Assembly (NCBI GenBank): GCA_902606115.1
Contig: CACLFM010000005.1
Span: 1-64,000, forward strand
Direction of reading: 5' to 3'
Origin: an uncultured Pelagibacteraceae bacterium
GTDB taxonomy: Bacteria; Pseudomonadota; Alphaproteobacteria; Pelagibacterales; Pelagibacteraceae
DNA length: 64,000 nt
Below the pieces are notes generated by a model, which did not search any database, was not told where the DNA came from, and worked only from the letters and a program-made list of their open reading frames with translations. Each line of letters opens with the position of its first letter. Positions within the stretch are counted from its first letter, which is position 1. Positions 1-8,584 of this stretch are shown in pieces. Position numbers and translations under genes: made by a program.

Positions 1-139
1 CAAAATTATTTTGATTTGGATATTGATCAGCAAAAACTTTAATCATTACATTTTCAGATAATGATTTGGCTAAACCATACATTAGATTTTGCATACCACC
101 TACTTCTGGAGGAAAGGTTCTAGTAACAATTAAATGCAT
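1..139 (-). CDS. Glycosyltransferase family 1/4 (GT-B), N-terminal fragment
   Basis: The first 46 codons of a minus-strand gene are visible; the rest lies beyond the window edge. The protein begins MHLIVTRTFPPEVGGMQNLM. The pattern of a short beta strand, then FPPEVGGMQ, is the usual N-terminal signature of GT-B glycosyltransferases that use nucleotide sugars to build LPS or capsule. Its ATG overlaps the TAA of the upstream thioredoxin-like gene by one base (TAATG), which suggests translational coupling in one transcript. The acceptor and sugar cannot be read from this fragment. Confidence 0.6.
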   Translation of the reverse strand, partial: MHLIVTRTFPPEVGGMQNLMYGLAKSLSENVMIKVFADQYPNQNNF

Positions 140-696
140 TATTTTTTAAACCATTTTATACTACAGCCAAGGCTCGGCTCTTGTATATTAGGTCCCTTTT
201 GGGTTTCAGATATTAGTTTCATAGCTTCGAATAATTCACTTGATCCGTTTCTGATAGGTTTTAAATCTCTAAGTTCTCTAATTCTACCTCGATAATTAAG
301 TTTAAGAACCTTATTATATCCAAAAAAGTCTGGAGTACATACAGCGTCGTATTTTTTCGCTATCTCTTGAGTTTCATCGATCAAATAAGGGAAACAAAAT
401 TTATATTTTTCGGAAAATTTAACCATATTATCAAAAGAGTCCTCCGGATAATTTATTGTATCATTAGACATGATTGCTGCTGAATTTATTCCTAAGTCTT
501 TAAGTTTTTCACAATCTTCAACCAAGTCTTTAATGACTGCTTTTACATATGGACAATGATTGCAAATAAACATTATTAGTGTTCCATTTTCACCCTTGAT
601 ATCATTAAGTGATAAGACAGTGTTTTCAACAGATTTTAATTTGAAATCAATTGCATGAAGATTAAAATCACATATTGGAGTTTTTGTTAATGACAT
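139..696 (-). CDS. Thioredoxin-fold protein (peroxiredoxin-like, PRX_like1/redoxin type)
   Basis: 185 residues with no signal peptide, so probably cytoplasmic. A CxxC motif (C45-N-H-C48, followed by PYVKAV) sits at the end of the first core beta strand, as in redoxin and TlpA-like thioredoxin folds. The NHCPYV version is typical of a widespread uncharacterised thioredoxin-family group. The motif predicts thiol-disulfide or peroxide chemistry, but the partner is unknown. It lies just upstream of, and overlaps by one base, the glycosyltransferase fragment. The next gene, on the plus strand, starts 20 bases away, so the two promoters share a very short divergent region. Confidence 0.75.
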   Translation of the reverse strand: MSLTKTPICDFNLHAIDFKLKSVENTVLSLNDIKGENGTLIMFICNHCPYVKAVIKDLVEDCEKLKDLGINSAAIMSNDTINYPEDSFDNMVKFSEKYKFCFPYLIDETQEIAKKYDAVCTPDFFGYNKVLKLNYRGRIRELRDLKPIRNGSSELFEAMKLISETQKGPNIQEPSLGCSIKWFKK

Positions 697-716
697 GTTA
701 AAATAATTTATAAATT

Positions 717-1229
717 ATGTTTTACGATTTAAAAGATAAAAAACCAAAGAACTCTGGCGAAAATTGGGTGGCACCTAATGCAGTGATAATTGGTGATGTA
801 ACCTTAGAAAAAAATTCTAGTATTTGGTTTAATGCTACTTTAAGGGGAGACATAGAAAATATTTATATTGATGAAGGCTCCAATGTTCAGGATGGTTGTG
901 TACTACATACAGATCCCGGTTGTCCTTTAAAAGTTGGAAAAAATGTAACTATTGGACATTTAGTGATGCTTCATGGATGCACAATAGGAGACAATAGTTT
1001 AATTGGAATAGGTGCAGTCATCCTAAACAAAGCAAAGATAGGAAAAAATTGTATTATTGGCGCAAAAGCTTTAATAACAGAAAACAAAGTAATACCAGAT
1101 AATTCACTAGTGATAGGATCGCCAGGAAAAGTAATCAGAGAGGTTACAGAAGAAGAAAAAAAAGCTGTTGATGAAAATACTAAACACTATCAGGATAATT
1201 GGAAGAGATATTCACAATCTATATTTTAA
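717..1229 (+). CDS. Gamma-carbonic anhydrase family protein (left-handed beta-helix trimer)
   Basis: 170 residues of hexapeptide repeats forming a left-handed beta helix, with a C-terminal helix. The three histidines expected to hold the metal between subunits are present: H64 in CVLH, then H81 and H86 in IGHLVMLHGC. The LRGD motif around R43 is also conserved. Family members (YrdA, PaaY, CaiE, gamma-CA) are cytoplasmic trimers. Many are proven or suspected carbonic anhydrases or thioesterase partners, so exact activity cannot be read here. The next gene follows after 3 bases, suggesting one transcript with the tautomerase. Confidence 0.85.
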   Translation: MFYDLKDKKPKNSGENWVAPNAVIIGDVTLEKNSSIWFNATLRGDIENIYIDEGSNVQDGCVLHTDPGCPLKVGKNVTIGHLVMLHGCTIGDNSLIGIGAVILNKAKIGKNCIIGAKALITENKVIPDNSLVIGSPGKVIREVTEEEKKAVDENTKHYQDNWKRYSQSIF

Positions 1230-1232
1230 ATA

Positions 1233-1673
1233 ATGCCAACTTATACAGTAACTATATCAAATGTTAATCTTAACTCTAAAAAACAAAAAGAACTAGCTCA
1301 AGGAATTACTAAAATTCATAACGTTGTAACTGGTGCAAATACTTACTTTGCTCAAGTAATATTTAATAACACAAAGAAAAAAAATCATTTTATGGGAGGT
1401 AAAATAGTAAAAGAACCTTCTATTTTTTTACTTGGTCAAATTAGAGCAGGACGTCCAAAGAAAACAAAAGATAGATTAATTTCTGATTTAAAAAATATTA
1501 TTGTTAAAACATCAAAATTAGATGAAACACAGGTATGGGTTTACATAATAGACTTACCACCATCACAAATGATTGAATATGGTACTGTTTTACCAGAGTC
1601 TGGAAAAGAAAAACAATGGTTTATGGGATTATCTAATAAACTTAAAAAGAAATTGTCTGCTCTAGAAAAATAA
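1233..1673 (+). CDS. cis-CaaD/Cg10062-like tautomerase superfamily protein
   Basis: 146 residues; removal of Met leaves the catalytic N-terminal proline of the tautomerase superfamily. The length matches the fused-repeat cis-3-chloroacrylic acid dehalogenase group (about 149 residues). Counting from Pro1, the residues recalled as catalytic in that group fall on the same numbers: His28, Arg70, Arg73, Tyr103 and Glu114. Members hydrate or dehalogenate C3 unsaturated acids; Cg10062 also acts on acetylene carboxylates. The natural substrate here is unknown. It is probably co-transcribed with the gamma-carbonic-anhydrase-like gene. Confidence 0.75.
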   Translation: MPTYTVTISNVNLNSKKQKELAQGITKIHNVVTGANTYFAQVIFNNTKKKNHFMGGKIVKEPSIFLLGQIRAGRPKKTKDRLISDLKNIIVKTSKLDETQVWVYIIDLPPSQMIEYGTVLPESGKEKQWFMGLSNKLKKKLSALEK

Positions 1674-1691
1674 TATTAAAGTGTATTTTAA

Positions 1692-2369
1692 ATGATAAAA
1701 AAAATAATTGGAAATCCAAATCAAACTAACGAAGAGTTAAAAAAAGTTATTAGTAAAATTAAGGTAAATTATTTTTACATTAATAATCAAAAAGATTTTA
1801 GATCGCAGATTCTAAAAGAAATTTCAGAATATGATACTGTTCTTGATATTGGTAAGGCTATGAGGGACAAGCATTCCCAGATTAAAGCAAAAAAAATTGA
1901 TACATTAGATGTAAACGATTTTGGTGATTATCCTGACATTATTTGTGATATATGTTCTGACATTAACGGATTACAAAATACATATGACAAGATAATTTGT
2001 ATAGCGATACTAGAACACGTATACAATCCTTTCAAAGCAATAGATAATCTTAAAAAAATGCTAAAAGATAATGGAACAATCTATGGATATGTACCCTATT
2101 TATTTTATTACCACGCTCCTAAAGATTTAAAATACCAGGATTATTTTAGATTTTCAAAAGATGCTTTGGCATATCTTTTTAAAGATTTTAGTAAAGTTGA
2201 ATTATATCCAATACGGGGAAGGATTTCTACACCTTTAAATATAATGTTTGCTGGTCGTTGGAAAAAATATATTGAAAAAACTAATTTTAATATTTTTTTG
2301 GATAAATTTGCAAGTGATGAAAAAAATCTAAAACAATGTAGTGGTTTTAATTTTATAGTTAAAAACTAA
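1692..2369 (+). CDS. Class I SAM-dependent methyltransferase (Methyltransf_11 type)
   Basis: 225 residues. A degenerate SAM-binding motif I (YDTVLDIGKAMRD) is followed by a strand ending in an acidic residue (DTLDVND), then the post-motif YDKIICIAILEHVYNPF, which resembles the D-x-I-x-x-x-x-V-L-E-H segment of Methyltransf_11 enzymes. The C-terminal half (PYLFYYHAPKDLKYQDYFRF) resembles methyltransferases found in LPS or sugar clusters. The substrate is unknown. The gene is 18 bases after the tautomerase and overlaps the tail of the convergent downstream gene by 4 bases. Confidence 0.7.
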   Translation: MIKKIIGNPNQTNEELKKVISKIKVNYFYINNQKDFRSQILKEISEYDTVLDIGKAMRDKHSQIKAKKIDTLDVNDFGDYPDIICDICSDINGLQNTYDKIICIAILEHVYNPFKAIDNLKKMLKDNGTIYGYVPYLFYYHAPKDLKYQDYFRFSKDALAYLFKDFSKVELYPIRGRISTPLNIMFAGRWKKYIEKTNFNIFLDKFASDEKNLKQCSGFNFIVKN

Positions 2370-2965
2370 GGAACTAACCAAGTATCTTTATTGCTCTCTA
2401 AATCAAATTTTGCTCTTCTATGTCCTTTGGCAGCCAAGTAAAGCCATTCAATAGATTTTATTTTACATTGAATAACAGTAAAGTTTTTATAACCTTCTTC
2501 ACTTTGATCTTTTGTATATTCAAAATTATCTAATTCAGGTTTTAGTCCTGATGTTGGAAAATCAGACTCTGTTCCAGGACCATTATCTACTAGGTAACAT
2601 TTTCTACTTATATGTTGAGTTTTATTCCATGAAGTTTTTGTAATTTCATTATTATAATTAATTACACAGTTCACTTTTAACCTTACTTGGATTTTTTCCT
2701 CTTTATCATAAAATAACAGAGCAGCATTTGGGTTTTTTTTTAGAATTTCTATTTTATCTGATCTTATATCACTATGGAATTGCACTAGATTATTTGATTG
2801 ATCCGACTTTCTTAAAACTACAATTCTCCCATCTAAATTATCACCGTTACCACAAATAAAAGTCGGAATTCGAAATTGTGAACTTCTATTTTTTATAGCG
2901 TCGTTCAGCATGTCCCAGATTTTTTTTTTAATTTCGTTAAAGTCCTCGTAGTATGCGGGCTGCAT
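2366..2965 (-). CDS. Pyridoxamine 5'-phosphate oxidase family FMN-binding protein
   Basis: 199 residues with the split-barrel pattern of the PNPOx-like family: RIVVLRK, a VQFHSDIRSDKIE segment where FMN phosphate is normally bound, then NPNAALLFYDKEEKIQVRLK. The C-terminus (YLAAKGHRRAKFD) resembles the dimer/FMN-contact region of these proteins. It is probably cytoplasmic. True PdxH has a different C-terminal signature, so vitamin B6 oxidation is not claimed. It sits 6 bases downstream of the dehydrogenase on the same strand and is likely co-transcribed with it. Confidence 0.7.
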   Translation of the reverse strand: MQPAYYEDFNEIKKKIWDMLNDAIKNRSSQFRIPTFICGNGDNLDGRIVVLRKSDQSNNLVQFHSDIRSDKIEILKKNPNAALLFYDKEEKIQVRLKVNCVINYNNEITKTSWNKTQHISRKCYLVDNGPGTESDFPTSGLKPELDNFEYTKDQSEEGYKNFTVIQCKIKSIEWLYLAAKGHRRAKFDLESNKDTWLVP

Positions 2966-2971
2966 ACGATA

Positions 2972-3841
2972 CTACTTTCTAAATCTTTTAATTAAACTCG
3001 ATGTATCCCACCTATTACCACCCATGTCTTGAACTTCACCATAAAATTTATCAACCAATTCAGTCACAGGCAACAAGGACCCATTATTTTTTGCTTCATC
3101 CATTGCTATTTTTAAGTCCTTTCTCATCCAGTCAACAGCAAAACCAAAATCAAATTTATCTTCAATCATAGTTTTATATCTATTTTCCATTTGCCAAGAT
3201 TGAGCTGCGCCTTTTGAAATAACTTCAATTACATCCTCCATTTTTAATCCAGCTTTCTGACCAAAGTTAATCGCCTCAGATAAACCCTGAACCAAGCCCG
3301 CAATACAAATTTGGTTAACCATTTTTGCTAACTGACCACATCCTGCTTTGCCAAGCAATTTCATTTTTTTGCTATAACAATCTATTTTATCTTTAGCTTT
3401 ATCAAAGTCTGTTTGATCTCCACCTATCATAACTGTGAGAGCACCATTTTCAGCTCCAGCTTGACCACCAGAGACTGGTGCATCTAACGCTCCAAAATTA
3501 TTTTTTATTGCATAATCATAAATTTCTCTAGCAATTGTTGCTGACGCGGTTGTGTTATCAATATAAATAGCACCTTTTTTAATAGTTTTAAAAATTCCTT
3601 TTTCACCAAATGTAACTTCTCTTAAGTCATTATCGTTTCCAACGCATGTAAAAATAAAATCAGCATCTTTTGTTGCCTCTGCAGGTGTTTCCGCTACTTT
3701 TCCTTTATGCTCACTAATCCATTTCTCAGCTTTAGATTTTGTTCTATTAAAAACAGTTACATTATGACCGCCTTTTGATATATAACCTGCCATCGGATAA
3801 CCCATGACACCAAGACCTATGAAAGCTACATTACAACTCAT
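2972..3841 (-). CDS. NAD(P)-dependent beta-hydroxyacid dehydrogenase (3-hydroxyisobutyrate dehydrogenase/GarR family)
   Basis: 289 residues, full length for the family. The N-terminal Rossmann domain carries GLGVMGYPM (residues 9-17). The substrate loop DAPVSGG is at 120-126, and the catalytic lysine is K173 in GQLAKMVNQ. The C-terminal all-helical dimer domain is complete. Enzymes of this family oxidise 3-hydroxyisobutyrate, tartronate semialdehyde or similar acids using NAD(P)+. The sequence alone does not settle the substrate. It is probably expressed with the FMN-binding protein downstream; the divergent MFS gene starts only 8 bases away. Confidence 0.85.
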   Translation of the reverse strand: MSCNVAFIGLGVMGYPMAGYISKGGHNVTVFNRTKSKAEKWISEHKGKVAETPAEATKDADFIFTCVGNDNDLREVTFGEKGIFKTIKKGAIYIDNTTASATIAREIYDYAIKNNFGALDAPVSGGQAGAENGALTVMIGGDQTDFDKAKDKIDCYSKKMKLLGKAGCGQLAKMVNQICIAGLVQGLSEAINFGQKAGLKMEDVIEVISKGAAQSWQMENRYKTMIEDKFDFGFAVDWMRKDLKIAMDEAKNNGSLLPVTELVDKFYGEVQDMGGNRWDTSSLIKRFRK

Positions 3842-3849
3842 AATATTTT

Positions 3850-5055
3850 ATGTTTAAAAGTTTAAGTTTAAAAGTAATTATATTTGGATTTATATTTACA
3901 TTTTTTTCAAGCTTTGGACAGAGTTTTTTTTTAGGTTTGTTTAATTCAAGCATTCGAGACGCTCTATCAATATCTTATGGACAATTTGGCACAATATATG
4001 CATCAGCAACTTTGTTAAGCGGTTTAATTATTATTTGGGTTGGGAAAAAAATTGATGATGTAGATATATTTAAATTTGCATCATTTGTAACATTAATATT
4101 GTCTTTCTCATGCTATTTTTTTTCTAAAGTTTCATCAATAACTTTTTTGTTCATTGCCATTTTTTTAATGAGATTTTCAGGCCAAGCTCTAATGTCTCAT
4201 ACTGCTACCACAACAATCTCAAGGTATTTTACTAAATCAAGAGGAAAAGCTTTAAGCATAGGGTGGTTTGGATTATCTACAGCTGAATTTATTCTACCAG
4301 TTTTTATAATATACTTATTAACTTTTATGGATTGGAGAAATATATGGATCAATATTTCTTTTGTAATCTTATTATTACCTTTGATTTCGTATCTTCTTAT
4401 TAAAAACATTAAGCTCGATTCTAGGGAGATTGACAATGATAAAAATAAAAAAAATATAAAAATTAAAAATTGGAAAAGAATTGAAGTTATAAAAGATTAT
4501 AGATTTTATGTTGTGTGTGCAAATATGATTGCAATGCCTTGGATAGCAACCGGTATATTCGTTTACCAATCCTTTATACTTTCATCAAAAAATTGGGGTC
4601 CATATGTCATAGCTCAATCATTTATGGCTTATTCTGTCTTATCAGTAATAACTTTATTTATCGCAGGATTTTTAATTGATAAGTTTTCAAGTAGAAAACT
4701 TTTAATTTATATGAACATACCTTTTCTACTTTCTCTATTTTTAATTGTTATTTTTGACAACCCTTTAATCTCTTTTTTATTTTTAGGATTGATAGGGATT
4801 TCAAATGGTTTAGCAAACGTTCTTGGATCTTCTACATGGGCCGAAGTTTATGGTGTAAAATATATCGGTTCAATCAAAGCTTTAACAACAGCCATCATGG
4901 TATTTTCAACTGCTTTTGGGACAGCAGTGTTTGGTTTATTGATAGATAAAGGCTTTTCTATAGAGGAGATTTCAATTATTTCAGGTATGTATATTTTTCT
5001 AGCTTTGGTAGCGCTTTTTTTTGTTAAAAATAAACTAAATCCAACTAAAATTTAA
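3850..5055 (+). CDS. MFS transporter
   Basis: 401 residues with about 12 hydrophobic helices and a charged central loop near residues 190-215 between the two six-helix halves, the layout of a major facilitator superfamily carrier. The loop after TM2 reads VGKKIDDVD, a worn form of the MFS motif A, and a second copy (GFLIDKFSSRK) lies after the equivalent helix of the second half. It acts in the inner membrane. The substrate is not evident. Its start lies 8 bases from the divergent dehydrogenase start, so its promoter must overlap that gene or its leader is very short. Confidence 0.85.
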   Translation: MFKSLSLKVIIFGFIFTFFSSFGQSFFLGLFNSSIRDALSISYGQFGTIYASATLLSGLIIIWVGKKIDDVDIFKFASFVTLILSFSCYFFSKVSSITFLFIAIFLMRFSGQALMSHTATTTISRYFTKSRGKALSIGWFGLSTAEFILPVFIIYLLTFMDWRNIWINISFVILLLPLISYLLIKNIKLDSREIDNDKNKKNIKIKNWKRIEVIKDYRFYVVCANMIAMPWIATGIFVYQSFILSSKNWGPYVIAQSFMAYSVLSVITLFIAGFLIDKFSSRKLLIYMNIPFLLSLFLIVIFDNPLISFLFLGLIGISNGLANVLGSSTWAEVYGVKYIGSIKALTTAIMVFSTAFGTAVFGLLIDKGFSIEEISIISGMYIFLALVALFFVKNKLNPTKI

Positions 5056-5062
5056 ATAAAAC

Positions 5063-5097
5063 TTGATTTTATAAAGCCCTATCTATAAACATTCCGC
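5063..5097 (+). promoter_or_regulatory. Candidate promoter for rpoZ giving a near-leaderless mRNA
   Basis: TTGATT at 5063-5068 and TATAAA at 5084-5089 are separated by 15 bases. The expected transcription start near 5096 is only about two bases before the rpoZ ATG at 5098, and there is no purine-rich ribosome binding site in front of it. The spacing is shorter than ideal, so this is a moderate call; a second TATAAA lies at 5070-5075. Confidence 0.35.
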
Positions 5098-5625
5098 ATG
5101 GCAAGAGTAACAGTAGAAGATTGTATAGACAAAGTTGATAGTCCTTACGAGTTAGTTTTAGTAGCTAAGGAAAGAGCAACTCAACTCAATTCAGGAATAG
5201 ACCCTTCGGTAGATAAAGATAACGATAAAAATACTGTTATAGCTTTGAGAGAAATTGCCGTGGAAAATGTTCAAGTAAAAGAGTTAACAGATAGTGCGGT
5301 TTATAAATTAAGAAAACATATTGAACAAGTTGATGATTTAAATGAGGATGATGAGGAAATTGGAGATGATTTTGATAGTTTATATAAAGGAGAAATCTCT
5401 AAAAGTGGTGCACCAATTTTACCATCTAAAAGAGCAAGAAAAGTTCCTGAAAAAATACAGGTTTCCCAAGAAGATTTAGCTGAATTACAAAATACTGATA
5501 CACCTGCACAATCTGAAAGTGTTTCATCAGAGTCTCAAGAAAATGAAACGGGTGAAGTATCATTAGACGAAATTGCTGAAACGGATAGTCAGTCTGAAGA
5601 AAATTCTGACACCTCAGAACAATAA
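5098..5625 (+). CDS. rpoZ: DNA-directed RNA polymerase omega subunit with an acidic C-terminal extension
   Basis: The first 80 or so residues match omega: [20 protein letters not shown], then VAKERATQL and the VIALREIA segment that contacts the beta-prime tail. Omega helps RNA polymerase assembly. At 175 residues the protein is about twice the length of E. coli omega (91). The added residues, roughly 85-175, are very rich in Asp, Glu, Ser and Gln and look disordered. No start or frame problem explains the length. The extension could bind a basic partner, but that is inference. Confidence 0.93.
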   Translation: MARVTVEDCIDKVDSPYELVLVAKERATQLNSGIDPSVDKDNDKNTVIALREIAVENVQVKELTDSAVYKLRKHIEQVDDLNEDDEEIGDDFDSLYKGEISKSGAPILPSKRARKVPEKIQVSQEDLAELQNTDTPAQSESVSSESQENETGEVSLDEIAETDSQSEENSDTSEQ

Positions 5626-5663
5626 TATTTAATAAACATTTAAAATAAGATATTCATTAATTA

Positions 5664-6311
5664 ATGAATAAATCACTGATTATTGCATGTGATGGGGAAG
5701 CAGCCAGCGGCAAAAGCACAGGTGCAAAACTTTTATCTAGAAAATATAAATTGTTATTATTAAACTCTGGTTTATTGTATCGTTATGCAAGCAAGATATT
5801 AATAGCAAACAAACCAAAAAAACCAATTTCGCATCTAAAAAAAATATTTAAAACAACCTCTTATAATTTAATAAAAAAACAATCACTTCATTCTCAAGAA
5901 ATAAGTAATCATGTTAGTTATTTAGCTAAAAATAAAAGTGTTAGAGAAATAATGAAATTTTATCAAAAAAGAATAATTAAAAAGAATAAAAGAATTTGTG
6001 TAGAAGGAAGAGATATTGCAACAAAAATTTTAAATAAAAATCCAAAATATGATTTAGCATTTTATTTTACTTGTAAAATTGATATTGCGGCTAAAAGAAG
6101 ATGGAAAGAATTAAAAAAAAAAGTACCTTTAAAAGAAGTTAAGAAAAGTCTAATGAAAAGAACAAATATGGATAAAAATAGAAAACACTCACCATTAAAA
6201 AAAGTGAAAAATGCTATTTTAATTCGCACAGATGAATTAAATAAAAAAGAAGTTTTAAATAAAATGTCAAAAGAGATTGATAAACTATCTAGTTACAAAA
6301 CTCCTCAATAA
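5664..6311 (+). CDS. cmk: Cytidylate kinase
   Basis: 215 residues. The P-loop GEAASGKST is at 11-19; LNSGLLYRYA follows at the position of the family's DTGALYR acceptor segment, and VEGRDIATKIL carries the conserved GRDIGT-like motif. The enzyme phosphorylates CMP and dCMP with ATP in the cytoplasm. Several consensus positions are changed (for example LNSG for LDTG), in keeping with the compact, lysine-rich style of the genome. Its last 23 bases overlap the tail of the convergent CaiB-family gene. Confidence 0.85.
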   Translation: MNKSLIIACDGEAASGKSTGAKLLSRKYKLLLLNSGLLYRYASKILIANKPKKPISHLKKIFKTTSYNLIKKQSLHSQEISNHVSYLAKNKSVREIMKFYQKRIIKKNKRICVEGRDIATKILNKNPKYDLAFYFTCKIDIAAKRRWKELKKKVPLKEVKKSLMKRTNMDKNRKHSPLKKVKNAILIRTDELNKKEVLNKMSKEIDKLSSYKTPQ

Positions 6312-7434
6312 TTTTTTTTCTATGTTCATCCAAATCAGGTATATCACCTCTTGTGTTACTGTCTTTATAGTTAGACATTTTAATTGGGTTTCCTGCTGTT
6401 TTAAATTCACCTATCTTTTTGTGAAAAGAATTCACAATCATATTCCTAGACTCTATTTGTGGATTCTCTACCGCTTGTTTTATATTAAATATTGGTCCGC
6501 ATGGTATTTTGTCTTTTTCCATAAGGCTTATCCAATCTGATGTTGACTTTAATAAGAGTCTTTTCTCAAGAATATCCTTCAACTCATCCATATTTTTACT
6601 TCTGACAGAATTTGAATTAAATTTTTCATCTTTTGAAATTTCGGAAATATTCAATAATTCACAAAGTTTTTCAAAAAGCTTGTCATTCCCAGCAGCAATA
6701 ATTATGTAACTATCCATAGTTTTAAAAGCTTCAAATGGTGCAATTGATGGATGTCTAGATCCCATTGGTTTTGGTATTTCTTTTTTTGACAGATATCTTG
6801 CAATAGCGTTTTCTAAAATTGCAATTTGACAGTCAAGCATCGAAATATCTATAAATGTTCCCTTTCCTGTTTTTTCTCTATCATATAAAGCAGCATTAAC
6901 ACCTATAGCTGTAAATAAACCTGCTGTAATGTCACCAATAGATGTACCAACTCTTGTAGGCTCAGAATCTGGTTGACCTGTAACACTCATCAGTCCCCCC
7001 ATACCCTGAACAACCATATCATAAGCCGGCAATTCTCTTAAAGGACCCGTTTGGCCGAAACCAGAAGCAGATGCATATATTAATTTTGGATATTTTTTAC
7101 AAACATCTTTCCAGCCATATCCCCATTTTTCTAATGTACCAGGTTTAAAATTTTCAACAAGTACATCAGCTTTCTTTAAAATTTTGTCAAAGATTTTTTT
7201 ATCTTTTTCATCTTTTAAATTTAATGCTATACTTTCTTTGCCTCTATTAAGGGACATGAAATACGCTGAATACTCCTCTATAAATGGGCCAAATTTTCTA
7301 GAGTCATCTCCTGTTCCGGGAGCCTCAACTTTAATAACTCTTGCACCAAGATCCGACAATATCATCGTACAATATGGTCCAACAAGTACTCTTGTTAAAT
7401 CAAGAACTAATAAATTTTTTAAAGGACCATTCAT
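6289..7434 (-). CDS. CaiB/BaiF family (class III) CoA-transferase
   Basis: 381 residues, full length. The N-terminus (LLVLDLTRVLVGPYCTMILS) and the CoA-binding segment VKVEAPGTGDDSR are typical, and the catalytic aspartate that forms the acyl anhydride is D168 in VGTSIGDIT. These enzymes move CoA between organic acids (formyl/oxalyl-CoA, succinyl/malyl-CoA and many others); the acid pair cannot be decided from sequence. It is cytoplasmic. The gene is divergent from the TRAP transporter that starts 92 bases away, and its tail overlaps cmk. Confidence 0.85.
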   Translation of the reverse strand: MNGPLKNLLVLDLTRVLVGPYCTMILSDLGARVIKVEAPGTGDDSRKFGPFIEEYSAYFMSLNRGKESIALNLKDEKDKKIFDKILKKADVLVENFKPGTLEKWGYGWKDVCKKYPKLIYASASGFGQTGPLRELPAYDMVVQGMGGLMSVTGQPDSEPTRVGTSIGDITAGLFTAIGVNAALYDREKTGKGTFIDISMLDCQIAILENAIARYLSKKEIPKPMGSRHPSIAPFEAFKTMDSYIIIAAGNDKLFEKLCELLNISEISKDEKFNSNSVRSKNMDELKDILEKRLLLKSTSDWISLMEKDKIPCGPIFNIKQAVENPQIESRNMIVNSFHKKIGEFKTAGNPIKMSNYKDSNTRGDIPDLDEHRKKIIEEFCN

Positions 7435-7465
7435 AAAATATAATTATATAGTACTTTTATATATA

Positions 7466-7496
7466 TTGACTCTTATTAATAAGTTACATTTAATAT
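7466..7496 (+). promoter_or_regulatory. Candidate sigma-70 promoter for the TRAP operon
   Basis: A TTGACT hexamer at 7466-7471 is followed by TTTAAT at 7489-7494 (17-base spacing) and the overlapping TAATAT at 7491-7496 (19-base spacing). The position suits a start about 25-30 bases before dctP. A clear ribosome binding site, AGAGAGG, lies at about 7512-7518, unusual strength for this window and consistent with a highly expressed binding protein. Confidence 0.5.
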
Positions 7497-7526
7497 ACCA
7501 TTAAATAATTAAAGAGAGGGATAAAT

Positions 7527-8537
7527 ATGTTTAAAAAAATATCTTTGTATTTTATTTCATTAATCTTTGTATTAACAACTATTGGATCAGCTTTTGCAGT
7601 AACTTTAAAAGCTAGTCACCAGTGGCCTGGTACACCGAGAGCAGATGGATCATTCGATGTAAGACATGAAATGGTTCAAATTATTGCTGATGAAATGAAA
7701 AAAGCAAACGTAGGTGTAGATGTAAGAATCTATCCTGCAAAATCATTATATAAACCAAAAGAACAATGGAAACCAATGACTACAGGTCAGTTGGATATTT
7801 CAGCATTTCCTTTAGCGTATGCTGCTAAGTTTCACCCTGAGTTTGATATTACTTTAATGCCTGGCATGGTTAAAAATCATAAACACGCACTAAGAGTAAA
7901 CTCTTCCCCAATGATGACAGAAATTAAAAAAATCATCAATGATGCAGGAGTTGTAGTATTATCAGATGCTTGGTTAGCCGGTGGATTTGTTTCAAAGAAA
8001 AATTGTATTTCAAATCCAGCTTCTGTAAAAGGTCAAACTTTTAGAGCTGCTGGAAAAGCATTTAATCAGATGTTAGAGGCGGCAGGAGCAGGTATACAAT
8101 CTATGCCATCTTCTGAAATCTACAATGGTTTACAAACTGGTGTTCTTGACGGCGCTAATACAAGTTCAGGAAGTTTTGTATCATACAGAATTTATGAGCA
8201 AGTTAAATGTGCAACTCCTCCAGGAGATTATGGATTATGGTTTATGTATGAACCAATATTGATGTCAAAAAAATCATTTGATGCATTAGATAGCAAACAA
8301 CAAAAAGCTTTAATGAACGCTGGTAAGGTCGCGGAGAAATATATGACTAAAGAAGCTGCTGGTTTAGATACGACAATGGAAAAAGCTTATAAAGAAGCTG
8401 GTGTAAAGTTGTCTTACATGAAAAAATCAGATTTTGATGCTTGGTTAGCTATTGCAAAAGAATCTTCATATAAAAACTTTGCAGATAAAGTGCCAAACGG
8501 TCAAAAATTGATCGATATGGCTCTTGCTGTTAAATAA
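7527..8537 (+). CDS. dctP: TRAP transporter solute-binding protein (DctP family)
   Basis: 336 residues. A signal peptide of about 24 residues ends in SAFA, with export to the periplasm. The mature protein has the DctP fold pattern, including KGQTFRAAG with R173 at the place of the arginine that normally pairs with a substrate carboxylate, and NGLQTGVLDGANTS. TRAP binding proteins deliver organic acids or similar anions to the Na+-driven permease encoded next to it. The ligand is not clear. It is the first gene of dctPQM and has the strongest ribosome binding site in the area. Confidence 0.92.
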   Translation: MFKKISLYFISLIFVLTTIGSAFAVTLKASHQWPGTPRADGSFDVRHEMVQIIADEMKKANVGVDVRIYPAKSLYKPKEQWKPMTTGQLDISAFPLAYAAKFHPEFDITLMPGMVKNHKHALRVNSSPMMTEIKKIINDAGVVVLSDAWLAGGFVSKKNCISNPASVKGQTFRAAGKAFNQMLEAAGAGIQSMPSSEIYNGLQTGVLDGANTSSGSFVSYRIYEQVKCATPPGDYGLWFMYEPILMSKKSFDALDSKQQKALMNAGKVAEKYMTKEAAGLDTTMEKAYKEAGVKLSYMKKSDFDAWLAIAKESSYKNFADKVPNGQKLIDMALAVK

Positions 8538-8551
8538 TTAAAATCTAAATT

Positions 8552-8583
8552 ATACCCCTGCTTATTTAAGCAGGGGTATTTTT
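8552..8583 (+). terminator. Stable hairpin between dctP and dctQ (attenuating terminator or mRNA 3' stabiliser)
   Basis: A perfect 13-base-pair stem (arms 8552-8564 and 8567-8579, ACCCCTGC core, TT loop) is followed by a short T run that reaches the dctQ ATG at 8585. It is the only strong GC-rich hairpin noticed in the window. Its place, right after the binding-protein gene, fits the known need for more binding protein than permease. Confidence 0.8.
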
Positions 8584-8584
8584 C

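Noticed and set aside
6509-6709. Plus-strand open frame inside the CaiB-family gene
   Set aside because: It is antisense to a complete conserved gene and has no recognisable features; the same applies to other overlapping frames within ppc, glmS and nrdAB.
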